A stretch of 64,000 nt of DNA from Xiphydria camelus (taxonomy: Eukaryota > Arthropoda > Insecta > Hymenoptera > Xiphydriidae). Position numbers and translations under genes: made by a program. This document shows, piece by piece, positions 21,734-33,067 of the stretch. How positions within the stretch are numbered: the stretch's first letter is position 1; every line of letters begins with the position of its first letter. The stretch spans positions 17,513,096 to 17,577,095 of the forward strand of contig OY783191.1 of the NCBI GenBank assembly GCA_963678675.1. Direction: 5' to 3'. The notes under the pieces were generated by a model. That model worked only from the letters and a program-made list of their open reading frames with translations. It was not told the DNA's origin and made no database searches.

Positions 21734-22020
21734 ATGGAGGTAATCTTTCTGAAAAAGAGAACGGTCAACCCCGAAATTTTGCTGTCCAATAATACTACTG
21801 CCCAATTGTCGCTGATAAACGATTGCTACGATGACGGAGAGGAAAGAGTCGAAGAAAGCGCAACCCCGATTCTGAAGACGACGAAATGCACGCGACTGAA
21901 AAGTAAAAGTTGGAAGGAATGAAAAAAAGGAATGAATTGATGAAGGGAAGGAATAAATTGATTGAGGAGAGAGGAACGGAATTTTAGAAAGTAAGGTGTG
22001 CACTTGCGAGTGTGGTAACA
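21734..22020 (+). pseudogene. Myb/SANT-like partner, C-terminal fragment
   Basis: The frame KKRTVNPEILLSNNTTAQLS matches KKRTVYPEILLSNDSTAQLS of the gene at 17717-18640, followed by a basic stretch. A frameshift near 21985 precedes the Cys-rich tail (KVCTCECGN). It faces the nuclease at 23397-24808, the convergent arrangement normal for Harbinger. The SANT domain is gone. Confidence 0.7.
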
Positions 22021-22299
22021 CATCGTAGGTTCATATAATAAGTTTATATTTACTTTATACTGTACATATGTATATTACGTTTAAATAAAGCTTAATTTAA
22101 AGAGTGTAGATAAGAGTATAACTTGAATTTAAAGAGTATAGGTAAGAGTATCAGTCTGAGTTACAGAGTAAAGCTGCAGCGAAATGCTCCTCATTGTTAA
22201 TATCATTAATGCCACATGTATTTTATCAACTACATTAATAAATAAAGAAAGAATAAGTACAATATTGTAGCTCAAGAGATTACAAGTAATTGCTTTGAT

Positions 22300-23395
22300 C
22301 TATTTTATCGCCGAAAACATTTTTAAAGCACTTTTAGAATTAGGAAGCCATAGATTTTAGTGTCTCTCCTATAAAATGTCCTTTTCGCCAGTTAGGAGGT
22401 CCTGCTGTGTAGCACTCGATTTGTTTCTTCCGATCATCAACCGCCTGCATCTGAAATTAATTATGCATCATTCACAAAGACGAAATAAATTGTACAATCA
22501 TTCAATCGGTATGAATTGCTATTGCTGTACTTTCATTTCGTAACTGTCTTACCTGATTGGAGAAAAATCCTTTTCCATTATTAATGTCTCAGTCTGGATG
22601 TCCTTCTGGCCTGTCCATGTCCAAATGCTTTCCATCAATTGCCAATTGGAATTTCGAGTGCTACGCGGCAGGACCTCGTAACTGACGAAAACGACATTTT
22701 ATAGGAGAGACACTAAAATCTATGACTTTGTAATTCTACAAGTGATTTAAAAAATGTTTTCGGTGATAAAGTAGCTCGCGTAATTGCTTTAAGCTATTTT
22801 ATCGCCGAAAACATTTTTTAAAGCACTTTTAGAATTAGGAAGCCATAGATTGTAGTGTCTCTCCTGTAAAATGTCCTTTTCGTCAGTTAGGAGGTCCTGC
22901 CGTGGAGCACTCGATTTGTTTCTTCCGATCATCAACCGCCTGCATCTGAAACTAATTATGCATTATTTACAAAGACGAAATAGATTTTACAATCATTCAA
23001 TCTGTATAAATTGCTAATGCTCTACTTTCGTTTCATAACTGTCTTACCTGAATCGAGAAATATCCTTCTCCATTGATGTCTCATTCTTGATCTCCTTGTG
23101 GCCTGTGAAGTTCGATATGCGTTCCACGTGGTATTTCTTCTTCTTCTGGTCACCAACCGCGTGCATCTGAAAAAAATTATGTAGTATTAACAAAGACGAA
23201 ATAGTTTTGACAATTTTTCAGTCGGTATAAACTGTTATTGCTGTACTTTCGTTTCATAAATGTCTTACCTGATTCGAGAACTATGCGTTCCACGTGGTTT
23301 TTCTTTTTCTTCTGGTGACCAACCGCCTGAATCTGAATTATTTATGCAGCATTAACGAAGACGGAATAGGTTTCACAATCATTCAATCGGTATAA
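22300..23395 (-). repeat. Tandem array of exon-intron-exon junction units
   Basis: On the minus strand, motifs with acceptor character (TTTCAGATGCAGGCGG-like) recur near 22443, 22945, 23165 and 23330, and donor-like CAGGTAAGAC motifs near 22552, 23045 and 23267. Between them lie similar AT-rich introns (CATTCAATCGGTAT). The intact version of this junction is in the adjacent nuclease gene at 24010-24125. Within it, 22675-22915 is an inverted repeat (TAGGAGAGACACTAAAATCT against its complement). Exon parts are worn. Confidence 0.65.
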
Positions 23396-23396
23396 A

Positions 23397-24808
23397 TTAG
23401 TATTGCTGTAATTTCATCACCTCATTAATGCTGAGATTTTCGACTCTCTGCGCTGCGTTGCTTGCCGTTCCTCCAGACAAAGGGGAACAAGTTGACAAAT
23501 TGTCAGCAACCCTGTCTCTAACAACACGAGCTGCCACGTCATCTTCTTCGTTGTCGTCCTCATTTTGCACAGGCAAGTGCGCAGGCATAACACGTAAACA
23601 CGTAACACGTTCCCTCCAAATCGTTCTCCTCTTCCAAATTATCGTTCAGCGCTAGATTGTGAAGCACACATGCTGCTCTTATAAAATGTACCAATACTTC
23701 GATGTCCCTCAGCTTGACATGGTAGAGCTGATGAAATTTTTGTTTCAATATCCCGAAACAATGCTCTATGACGTATCGATTCCTAGCAAGTGTGATGTTG
23801 TAGTATTGTTGTCTTCTGGTTAAGTGACCCCGGTCCTTATAAGGAGTGAGCAAATTTGCATGGAGTGGATAGCCACTGTCCCCGAGGAGGAAATATCTGC
23901 CGCATCTTTCTGCGAGATTTTGGCCCAGGGGTGAATTCCTAAAGACTCTACTGTCGTGAACGGAGCCCGGAAAACCAAGAAACAAGTCCACAATTTTTTT
24001 ATTGTGGTCACAAACCGCCTGCACCTGAAACAAAATATACATTATTAACAAAAACGAAATAGGTTCTCACCATCATTCTATCTGTATACATTGGTATTGC
24101 TGTACTTTACAAATGTCCTACCTGAATCGAGAAATATCCTTTCCGGTTAATATACGAGTCGGGATCTCCTCATGGCCTGTCAATTTGGATGTGGGTTCCA
24201 TCAATTGCCCCTATGACATTTGGGAAACCGTTTTCTCGGAAATGTTTGGCCGATAGTCGCTTCTCAGCTTCATTCGGCCATCGTATTACTTCCGGTGACA
24301 AAAAACTGACAAATGATGTCAGGCGTCGAATGATTCGGTAGATAGTGCTAATCGTAATGTTGAATCGATCAGCAACATCCCGGAAGCTTGCAGTCTGATG
24401 TCCCACATACCATAAATAAATGAGGACCTGAAACCATAATGAAACTGTAAAAATACTGAAAAGATATTGTAATTTGTAATCAATTTGGCACCACTATTCT
24501 TCAATTGGAGATATAATTTTCAAAAATTTTCGCCACTTTAAAGGATGACAAGATTCATTCCAGACTAACATTCTTTAAATTACTTATTTTTAGATCTACA
24601 TTTAAAATTTATTTTCACTTTGCTAACTTACTTGATAAATTGCTGAAATGCTTCCGTGCTGACCAGGCTGCGCACTAAAACAGTTGCTCTGTTCGAACCT
24701 CTGCGCTGCGGTATGCAAACATGCCGTTTCCCGAGACAAACGGAAATGTTCGAAGAACACTTCATCCGTATACTGCGGAACTGTTTCTTCTAAAGTAAAT
24801 AGGTACAA
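23397..24808 (-). pseudogene. HARBI1-like DDE transposase (broken)
   Basis: Minus-strand exons give a nuclease of the DDE_Tnp_4 type. N-terminus 24808-24623 (DEVFFEHFRLSRETACL). Helix-turn-helix and first catalytic Asp 24428-24170 (FNITISTIYRIIRRL, then GFPNVIGAIDGTHIQID). Short exon ending at 24121 (DPDSYINRKGYFSIQ). Exon 24025-23590 with VQAVCDHNKKIVDLF, GSVHDSRVF, second Asp LLGDSGYP and Glu region ARNRYVIEHCFGILKQKF. A frameshift near 23590 precedes an acidic tail (QNEDDNEEDDVAARV). Another frame break lies near 24175. The protein cuts element ends in the nucleus in living relatives; this copy is dead. The Myb/SANT remnant at 21734 converges on it. Confidence 0.85.
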
Positions 24809-24819
24809 TTAGTTGCTTC

Positions 24820-26500
24820 CAGTCATTTGTTGACTATTGTACTACCCCTTGTTGCAAAAGTTTGATAGACTTGATAGCAAAATAATTCTGTGTAGAAATG
24901 TGTTAAGGCTGTGCAGGATTGCTTGGAAAAGTGGTGGAGAGAGAGAATGAATGATACTTTGGAGAAAATATTTAATATATTGGTTACTTAATCTTAGAAA
25001 GAAGAATTCGGTTCGGCTACTTGTTCCTTCTACGTACTGAGTGAGACTAACGAACGATCACTCTCCCCGGAGTTACAGAATAGCCGTCCTGGGCCCGTTT
25101 TTCCATCTCACGTGAAATTATTCACGGTATTATAAAAGTAAGGAGTGAAAGTGTGAAATCACTAGCACTTCCGGTGACTAGTTATCTCATATTTTCACAG
25201 CGTTGTGACATTACGTTACGTTTTCGTAGAACGACAGTTCTTCGAACAAGTAACGACCGCCATATTTTCCGCTAAAGAACGCGGGTTGTTCAAAGGACTC
25301 TCAAATTCAAGCTATTAGCATATCCCGGAGTCGAAGTTTAAACTCTAATCTGAACCTGAAAAACCTAATTTCTTTGAAGTATTGGTTTGCCGCTGTAGGT
25401 GTAACTCTAATTTCGTGATCATCATGCTCAGATGATCGCGAACAGGTTTAAATTAGAATTTGAGTACACTTCCAACTCTAATGTCGACCTGCTGGACTTC
25501 AGGCAAAATTGAAATTCTATTTCCGCCGCGTATATACTACCCATACTTTTACAATTAAATAAACTCGTTTTTGACGTACGCCTTACAATTTTTCAATAGT
25601 ACAAAGCCATAATTAGCAAGAAAAAGGTATACATTTTAATATGCATGACAACAAAGCAATAAATAATTTTTTATTGTTATTATTATTAATAACAATACAA
25701 AGTTAAATTTATTATTAACGCCTATATTTGACTCTACAATACATTTTTAAAGAATTCTTCGTTTTTCAATGAGAATTCCAAGTGGCCTGAACGGAAAGTT
25801 CAACGGGGGTCGTATACGTCTCACGCGGGCATGGAACGTTTTAACGAGGTGCAAACACTTCATAAAGGGATAAGCATATGAAATCAGGCCCGCGGCCTGA
25901 CTTTTTTTCCCCATTCAGGTATATTTTGTGTCTATACATAACTAAGCTCTCTCTAAATTTTTAGACCAAAATATTGATTTAATCAAAAGTTATCGCCAAA
26001 AACCAAAAAACGAAAATATTGTTTATCTCGAAAACTACTCGACCGATTTCACGCAGCGAAATATATATTATGCACCGTCATGTCTATATTATAAAAAAAG
26101 TATTGGATTGTTTCGCCCATAAATAAAGAAAAACAACAAGTTTGAATTTTTCAATAATTTTTATTTTTGATATTAAAAATAACACCCCCGCCGTTTTTTT
26201 ATACCGACTCAGGCATGACTAAACTATGATATATAATTTTTACAAGATGTGATTGGTGTGGGACAACAAGTCGAAATAAATTAAAGAAAATAACACAACT
26301 TTGCTTCCGCCGTTTCCTCAACGTAATAAATAGCAGAAAACGGCGGAAACAAAGTTGTAAACCTATTAATTCGAATTTTTACTTAACAAAAAGTAATAGT
26401 ATTTATTTACAATTGTTTATTACTAACGAGAATATAATTTACTACTTGTAATATATTATGTACCTACATATAAATCGAAATTAAATCAAACTAAAGGTAC
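24820..26500. other. Gene-free stretch with LTR and hairpin pieces
   Basis: ACAGAATAGCCGTCCT at 25076 is the end motif of the large fold-back (45369). 25200-25320 (ACGTTTTCGTAGAACGACAG) is shared with 47045-47140 and about 52930-53110. A hairpin with arms at about 26290-26310 and 26336-26358 (TTGCTTCCGCCGTTT) lies downstream of the gene at 26519. No other coding region. Confidence 0.45.
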
Positions 26501-26518
26501 TGGCATAGAAGCTTCGTT

Positions 26519-28267
26519 TCAATCTTCGTCGCTTTCGTGATTTATTGTTGGTTGAATATTTTCTCTGTGGAATAGTTTGCTTAATGTTTCTATAGGTTTA
26601 ATAAGCTTTGTTTGATATCGCGCAAATGACAAGTAATAAATAATTGCAGCTATATGGGAACAACAACCGACCGTTCTCTTGCCGTTTGCACACTCGCACG
26701 TGTATCGTAAGATCCCGGAATAACCAATAGAATCAGGTTTATATTCAATAAAACAGCGATATTCTTTACGGATTATATGTCGTGATTGAATTTGCAATTT
26801 TAAAATGCTTGAATTGTCTTTTAAATAATGAGTATTAATCGTATTGTCATCATGTATCATCTCTGCTAAATAGGAAATGGCTTAAGAATATTTATAAGTA
26901 CCCATAAACAATATTTTCAAGTCTTTTTCAGTCATTTCGGGAAAATCAAACAAATTAGATGAGGTTATTTGTTGAAACGGTACTTTTCTGCGCTTCCAAC
27001 CATCTTTCTCGACTTGAATACTAAGAGTATCGTTTAAATTACGACTCGATTTCATATACTCCACGAATTCTTCAGATAATTCAACATCGCTATTTAGACG
27101 TTTGCCAAATTGATTATGTAAGAAACAAGCCGTCTTGCAAATTAAACTGGTTTTTGGAAGTATTTTATTGTCAAGTTTTTTATTTAAAAGTTTGAATTTT
27201 TGCTTGATAATCCCATGTATAGCTTCTACTGCCCACCGAACCTCAGTGACATATCGAGAGTGATTTGATTCTTCATACGAGAATTGAGCACATTTTCCTT
27301 TTAATGCAGGCATGTGTACTCAAAACCTTGCTCTTCTAATTATTCTATAATATCCCGAAAGCATCTATCAAGGAACAATTTATCTCCTCTACGAAGCAAG
27401 TTTCTTAATTCCGGCGAAGAATTTAAAATATCATCCAGAATCTTTGCATCATTGACATTTGCCAAATAAGGACCTCACATATCGACAATATAACCATTTG
27501 TCGTGCAAATTGTAAATGGCTTGCAGAAAGGTACTTTTTTTGGCCAGAGTATAATTTGCGCTGATACTCATTATTAGGACTTTTTTGATGTTTAATTTAC
27601 GTACCGTCACAAATAAGAATTAATTCGCGGTCTGAATTCAAGAGTTCTTTAGCAATTTTCAAAGTCTCATTTTCTGTGAGATTATCTCTCTTAACACTAT
27701 TCAAACCAAAATTAAAAGGGAGAACATCTTTTTCAAATGATGTCAAAACTTCGTCAAAATAATCGGAGACAAGTTGTTCACGTTGTAACTGTAAAAAGGA
27801 AGAAATCGTACTATTTGAATTTCCACTTCTTAATTTGATAAGGAAAATAACAACAGCTTGAAAGACTGATCGATTATTATTACCGCGCATAGAAGAAAGC
27901 ATATTTCGTATTTCATTTATATTTTCATATGAAAAACCGTCAGTAACTTCACTTGATCGTCAGGATAAGAAAAATTACCTATTTTTTCTGTAAGTGTAGA
28001 ATCGCTGTCTACAGAAAGATTTTCTAACAATTTTTGTAGATCGGAGGTTTCTACAAAACTTGAGTTAGAAACCACTTTTAAAAGGAGTAGACCGTCTTCG
28101 TAGAACTTTTCTTTGATCAAATGATTTTTGCAGCATCGATTTCCAATAGGCATAAATATTCTTCTTTTAACATGCGCCTGCTTCCGAGCTTCAAAAAGAA
28201 TGACAGTTCTGTTTTCTGTTGATCCGCAAACACAGCAATACTTCTGCGTAGAAACAACTCTTGCCAA
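26519..28267 (-). pseudogene. DDE_Tnp_4-type transposase with SWIM-like zinc motif (broken)
   Basis: Reading from 28267: N-terminal Cys-rich segment (YCCVCGSTENR, FMPIGNRCCKNHLIK). Helical segment with helix-turn-helix character from 27902 (SVFQAVVIFLIKLRSG). First Asp in ELILICDGT (27597). 27600-27313 carries KVPFCKPFTICTTNGYIVDM, GPYLANVNDAKILDD and second Asp LFLDRCFRD, with in-frame stops. 27313-26882 carries the Glu region (YVTEVRWAVEAIHGIIKQKF, ACFLHNQFGKRL). 26860-26519 ends with a SWIM-like zinc motif (YTCECANGKRTVGCCSHIAA, IIYYLS). The frame breaks several times, so it is inactive. Family resemblance is to insect DDE transposases; I cannot place the superfamily with certainty and saw no convincing termini. 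Confidence 0.75.
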
Positions 28268-28269
28268 TG

Positions 28270-29600
28270 ATAATTCGACGCGACGAAGATTGAAACGAAG
28301 CTTCCATGTAAGGCCACCCGTTCAATGTGAATTCAAAACCGTGTCGGGAATTCTGCAGCAAGCAGTATCTCCATCGTAATTAGTAATTTTTAACAGAGTA
28401 GGGGGCTCCGCCCTCTGCTCGCTACGCTCGCCAACTCCCCCATGCCGCTTCGCGATGCTCCACCCCGTAGATCCTCGGGAGCGAGGCGGGAGTACCCGAG
28501 GCGAAATTTTTATATTCATTTTGCACTTCACCCTGAACACACTGTTTCGACGCTGCTTTCACCCTGCTACTACCGAAAATGGAATTACGTAGGGTCAGCA
28601 GTGTCCAAGTCAGTGTCATTTTCACATGGACATGAACACTACTTTGACACTGAAGACACTGCTATGCCCCTCTATGACCCTTACTTCACCCTGAACACAC
28701 TGTTTCGGCGCTGCTTTCACCCTGACTACGCTACATTCTTTTATTTTAGATAATTAGTTCGAAGACTTTAACCCGTCAGCACACTCGCGCTATGAGCACT
28801 CTCACGCAAATTTTCACGGTATAGGAAACTTTTACGAAAATCATCCAAATGCTTCGAGAAGTTGTTTTATCCTTAAACAACTCTTCCTCTTTCTTTCAGT
28901 GTAAATTAAAAACGAAAAGATTCAGTCAAATTCGGAAAAAAAATATTTTCTTGACACGAAACTAAAAGTGTGAGAGCTTCTCTCACGACGCGAGTAAAGT
29001 AGGCTGGGAGCCGTGCTGCCTTCGTGCGTAGTCGGCCGCGTTCTCGCCACTACCGGCAGCTAGGGGGAAACAAGGGAAATAAATAATAATACATTTTAAT
29101 TTATCTAACTAAAAACTTTTATAATGTGTTGAACAGGTTAAATAATATCTATCTCCTATCGAACGTGAAATTGATACAAAGTCCAAAGTGGGTACCCGGG
29201 TACCCGGGTAGAGTAACATAAGGGTTAAAGAATCGTTAGAAATTGAAAAATGAATATTTTTTACTTTCTTGTTCATCAATTAGACTTAAAAGGTTCCAAT
29301 GAATTGAAGCAAACATCTCGGGAATGTTAATAAATATGGAGAAATGGATGAAATTTTGAAGATACAAAGTATATTGCATTGTCAAAAGATATGAAAATGG
29401 AAGCGTCGGTCCTTAAAACCTTTTAAGTCCAGGGAAATGTCAGTTAAAACCAATTTTTTTAGATGTGAAATATATAAATGAAATCAATAAGTTTACTATT
29501 TGGAGGCCCCGACTTGACTGCTGGTCGATTTATCGACAAACCCCCGGACTCTAAAGGTTAATGGGGACCGTTATAACGCCAAATACTTCGCCAACCTCTC
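28270..29600. other. Gene-free stretch with direct repeats
   Basis: 28390-28500 is a GC-rich piece (GGGGGCTCCGCCCTCTGCTC). CTTCACCCTGAACACACTGT and the next 20 bases occur twice (28526, 28682), about 156 bases apart. TTAACCCGTCAGCACACTCG at 28769 looks like a TTAA-type element end without a found partner. A GGTACCCGGGTACCCGGGTA palindromic piece is near 29191. No gene. Confidence 0.45.
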
Positions 29601-29629
29601 TAATAAAGTTGTTCTTACCTCCAGGCAAA

Positions 29630-29950
29630 TCGGCACGTTTCTGAAAAATGTGGATCGCGAATGTACTCGCGGCCTCGCACCTTCCCGGCAATTACCGGAC
29701 GGTCAAAACAAACCGTCTTCGGCGGTGCCCACTGTAAAGCTCGTCTTGTAAACAAGACGGTTTGCTCTGACCGTCCGTTAGTGGTCGGGAAGGTGTGAGA
29801 CCGCGGGTGCATTCGCGACCCACATTTTTCCGAAACGTGCCGATTTGCCTGGCGGTGAGGTACATATTTATGATGGCGAAACTGAAGCGGTACGAAACGG
29901 CCTTCCCAGTTCCATCTACCGTGCGACGGAATAGGCCTGTTGCGTACTCT
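29630..29950. repeat. Inverted repeat related to 38590-38950
   Basis: 29630-29735 and 29755-29865 are inverted copies (AAATCGGCACGTTTC and complement; ACCTTCCCG and CGGGAAGGT). The right arm and following 70 bases recur, diverged, at 38600-38700 and 38760-38950. LTR-like fragments are suspected; open frames here are by-products of the arms. Confidence 0.55.
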
Positions 29951-30595
29951 CACAAGCGTAGCTTTTGTTTGTGTTACACATATACGTATAGAGAATTTAC
30001 ACCCCAGTTTCGCCAAGAAACCCAGTTTGGCGGCGCTGTTTTCCGTATACATACAATACACATTCATATTTGTGATAGTGTGCATGGGCTCTACGCAATA
30101 GGCCTATAGAAATGATGATACTTCTGTTGCCTGTAGTTTAAATTTAACTGATTTCTTTTATTCGGTAATAATTAGGCTTTTTAAATATTCACAAGAATAA
30201 CTAGTTATACTACCGAATAAAATAAATTAGTTTAAAAAAAAAGATATTTATTATTATTTGTTATAACAGGAATTTATTAAAAGCAGGAATAGGGGGGTTA
30301 TGAATGAAATTGAAACAAATTATTATTAAAAAAAACCATATATATTGTTTGTAAAAAAATATTTTACAAACCATATATATTGTTTGTAAAAAAATATTTT
30401 ACAGAAAAAAATTGAAGGATATATAAAGAGAAATACACATAATTAATTATATATATTTTTACAATTATTATTTATGCATTTGCACAATGAAATACACGTT
30501 AATTGATTTTTTTTACACTTTGCCAAGACTGTGGCAATGGTCGCTTTGTCATTTGTCGTGGGTACAGGTTACCCTCTCTCTCTTCATAGCCAAAT
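29951..30595. other. Gene-free AT-rich stretch
   Basis: A 44-base unit containing CCATATATATTGTTTGTAAA is tandemly doubled at about 30334-30405. Otherwise AT-rich, no gene. Confidence 0.5.
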
Positions 30596-30597
30596 GA

Positions 30598-30960
30598 ATT
30601 ATAATTCATCAATAGGCTGAAGTTGAGTTTGATCGGCGTTTATCCATAAATATGTTTCTGAAAAAAGATAGGTGCAAAGTGTTTCTAATTCTTTTAATTG
30701 ATCAATACTTAGATATAGCTTTTTCAAATATGCTAGAGCTTTTTGTACAAAATCTAATGATGCAGCATTCAAACAACTTTTTTTTGCACCTAATCTACTC
30801 GTTGTATCGCAACCACTTATAGCGTGTAATTCTGGCAAAATACGACAAATGTTTTCACCAAGAGATTGAGCAGCTAAATGACATCCGAGAAAATGTTTCT
30901 TTTTATTAGAACCGTGAAACCATAGGCCAAGACAACCAAAACGTGTGCTAGATTATTCCA
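30598..30960 (-). pseudogene. Uncharacterised transposon protein, C-terminal part
   Basis: The minus frame runs from a GLWFHGSNKKK-like start through a frame change into ICRILPELHAISGCDTTSRL, then a helical tail (FVQKALAYLKKLYLSIDQL, KELETLCTYLF) ending at 30599. It is the best-preserved C-terminus of the family also seen at 6755-7444 and 19530-20260; GCDTTS is the shared signature. Upstream parts are missing. Function unknown. Confidence 0.6.
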
Positions 30961-31117
30961 CAAATAAATACCCAGGATGAAAACATATTATATATAACAT
31001 ATTTTATAACATATTTTCAGATTCCTTAGAACTGTAATATTGTATTACGAAGAGAAAAGGTGCAATTATAGTGTGGAAGCACACGAATTTTCACATTGAA
31101 AATGATGGTTACTATTA

Positions 31118-31440
31118 GGTTTGTTCCTGCAGGAGTCAGAGACTGTCAGCGGACGTCAGGCGCATGCGCATTAAGATTCTCGCGTTCCAACAAGAAGTAC
31201 GTGACAGTCACTGATTCCAAATCCGCTGTTCCAGCAGGAGTCAGACGAGTTTGCTGACAGTCAGAAAAGTTTGCGGATTGTCAGGAAACTTTCAGTCCGA
31301 CGCATGCGTACTAGCTGCTCGTATGAATGAGGGCGGGTTTTACAAACACAGTATAAACGCGGTATAGCGCTATACTGAGAATAACCAGCACGCAAGCGTT
31401 TTACAAGTATGGTATAAGGCTGAAGAAATAGATTAATTCA
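31118..31440. mobile_element. Harbinger-type end pieces
   Basis: GGTTTGTTCC after TTA (31115-31117) is the same terminus as at 12651. The following 150 bases repeat CAGGAGTCAGA and CTGACAGTCAG motifs. From about 31324 a second piece (GGCGGGTTTTAC, then CGCGGTATAGCGCTATACTG) matches the left end of the element at 31955. Neither has a right end here. Confidence 0.5.
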
Positions 31441-31679
31441 AAATAACTGTCCTAATTTGTTGTAAGATATTGTGTACACCCTGGTCGAGGTAAAACTGCC
31501 CCCCCCCTCTATTAATTTGTTAATTGTTATTTGTACTGTTGAAAAACCGAATCCATTATTTCTGCTATAGATGTTGATGCTAATGTTAGAAATTTGAATG
31601 AGTAATTAATATGTAGAGTACCTATAATAGAAACATTTTGCAAAAGTAACCAGAAGAAGAATCCGTGGCCCCGGGTGTA

Positions 31680-31890
31680 CACCCGGGTTCACGGATTCTG
31701 AACATAATGACTTTTGAAAATGTAATTTTAAAACGTAACAGCCAATTAGCAATTAAATGTCAAACTTTCATTAGCTAATGCGGCTTTTGCCCTGGCTAAT
31801 GAAAGCATGATAATTAATTATTCATTGGTTAGTATATTGAAATATGACATTTTGAAAAGTCACTATGTTCAAAATCCGTGAACCCGGGTG
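31680..31890. mobile_element. Diverged GTCGCTGGTGAC-family MITE
   Basis: CACCCGGGTTCACGGATTCT and complement form the ends, TA flanks both, and AATTAATTATTCATTGGTTA marks the inner arm. It is more diverged than the other copies. Confidence 0.8.
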
Positions 31891-32216
31891 TACATGGCAA
31901 GCCAGGTATCAGATCTACACGGTTATCTATGGAATCCGTTATTTCTCCCCTTTAGGGCCGGTTTTACCAACACGGTATAAACGCCGTATAGCGCTATACT
32001 GAGAATAACCTGTACGCAAGCGTTTTACCACGATGGTATAAGTCTGGAATAGGATAAACTTTGGAATAAATGCAGGGATAGCTTATCCGGCAGTTTCAGC
32101 GCTGGATAAGCTAGCTATCCTCGGGATAACCTAACTTTTTGTTTGCGTCTTTATTATTCCGTGACAGAATCACAACCGTGACAGAATCATAATAATTGTT
32201 ATTAGTTGTGTAATAG

Positions 32217-32577
32217 AGTTGAATGATGTGCCAGTTTTCGAATCATCATCTGATGATGAAATTGACGTCTTACAAAGAATGAGAAATCTTAGGAAAATAC
32301 GTGCCCGGTAAGAAAATAAAGGATACCTATACCTACTATAATTTATAACCAATACCTAATACAAAACTATTCCAGAGTTGACTATTTCGAAGAATACAAT
32401 GGTTGTAGAATTCTTCACTTGATTTCGTTTGGAAAAACAAACCTGTCAGAGATTATTGGGCCAAATACGACATCGCATTGCTACGAGGTCGCAAAGAAAT
32501 GCAGCAATTCAGCCAGCAACGAAATTATTGCCAACTTTAAGATTTCTTGCTTCGGGATCAATGCTAATTACTGTAGG
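32217..32577 (+). pseudogene. Harbinger transposase N-terminal exons (fragment)
   Basis: 32217-32310 encodes NDVPVFESSSDDEIDVLQRM then RNLRKIRAR and ends at a GTAAGA donor. After a short intron, 32375-32577 encodes VDYFEEYN, a frame slip, then LEKQTCQRLLGQIRHRIATR, SQRNAAIQPATKLLPTL and RFLASGSMLITVG before a GTAATC donor. This is the usual start of a HARBI1-like protein (compare LLLTLRFYASGSFYVVVG in the gene at 47888). The nuclease domain was replaced by the Mtfr1-like segment. Confidence 0.8.
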
Positions 32578-32625
32578 TAATCGTTTTTATCATAATGTTA
32601 AAACTTTTAATTAGTTATTATTATA

Positions 32626-33067
32626 TGCCGCCACCTCTGCAACCTCCGACGACTCCTAACATTCCGAGAAGAGCTAGTTCACAGGACTAAAAGTTCGTCG
32701 ATCAGCATAAACCGTCACTGATCTCCCAAAAATCAATGGGTGACATACTGAAAAACATCGACAAAGTCAAATTGAAACTCGTCACAAGGTACGATTAAAC
32801 ACTTTTATCCCGGTAAACTTTTAATTCACCAGGAACAAAGAGGAGTTTCGCATTGTCAGAATGTCGTGGCTGCGAAGGATTGATTTTGTTCACAGTGGGC
32901 TTTTAAACGTGTTTTTCAGATCGCCGGGTGGGAGACCTTTGCGAGCCAAACGAGAAAATAGCTCTTACAACGACCTTCAAGAGATCTTACGGAAACGATA
33001 TATCGCAATGCAATCGCCGGACAGTAGAAATTCCACCGCGACGTTGACGTTCGATAATTCGTTCTAG
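32626..33067 (+). pseudogene. Mtfr1: Mitochondrial fission regulator (Mtfr1-like), terminal exons
   Basis: Exon 1 (to 32789) reads PPPLQPPTTPNIPRRASSQD, a TAA stop, then KSMGDILKNIDKVKLKLVTR and a GTACGA donor. Exon 2 (from 32920 after TTTTTCAG) reads SPGGRPLRAKRENSSYNDLQ, EILRKRYIAMQSPDSRN and ends LTFDNSF-stop at 33067. The block IDKVKL...RSPGGRP is the C-terminal signature of the MTFR1 family, proteins that promote mitochondrial fission in animals. A poly-Pro stretch before it also fits. Retained intron and long 3' sequence show DNA-level capture rather than a retrocopy. The in-frame stop and missing N-terminal exons make it non-functional as an Mtfr1 protein, although exon 2 is open. Confidence 0.75.

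Noticed and set aside
21620..22021. 133-codon open frame on the minus strand
   Set aside because: Antisense shadow of the Myb/SANT fragment at 21734-22020.
29615..30085. 156-codon open frame on the minus strand
   Set aside because: Covers both arms of an inverted repeat, so the protein repeats itself backwards in text; no family match.
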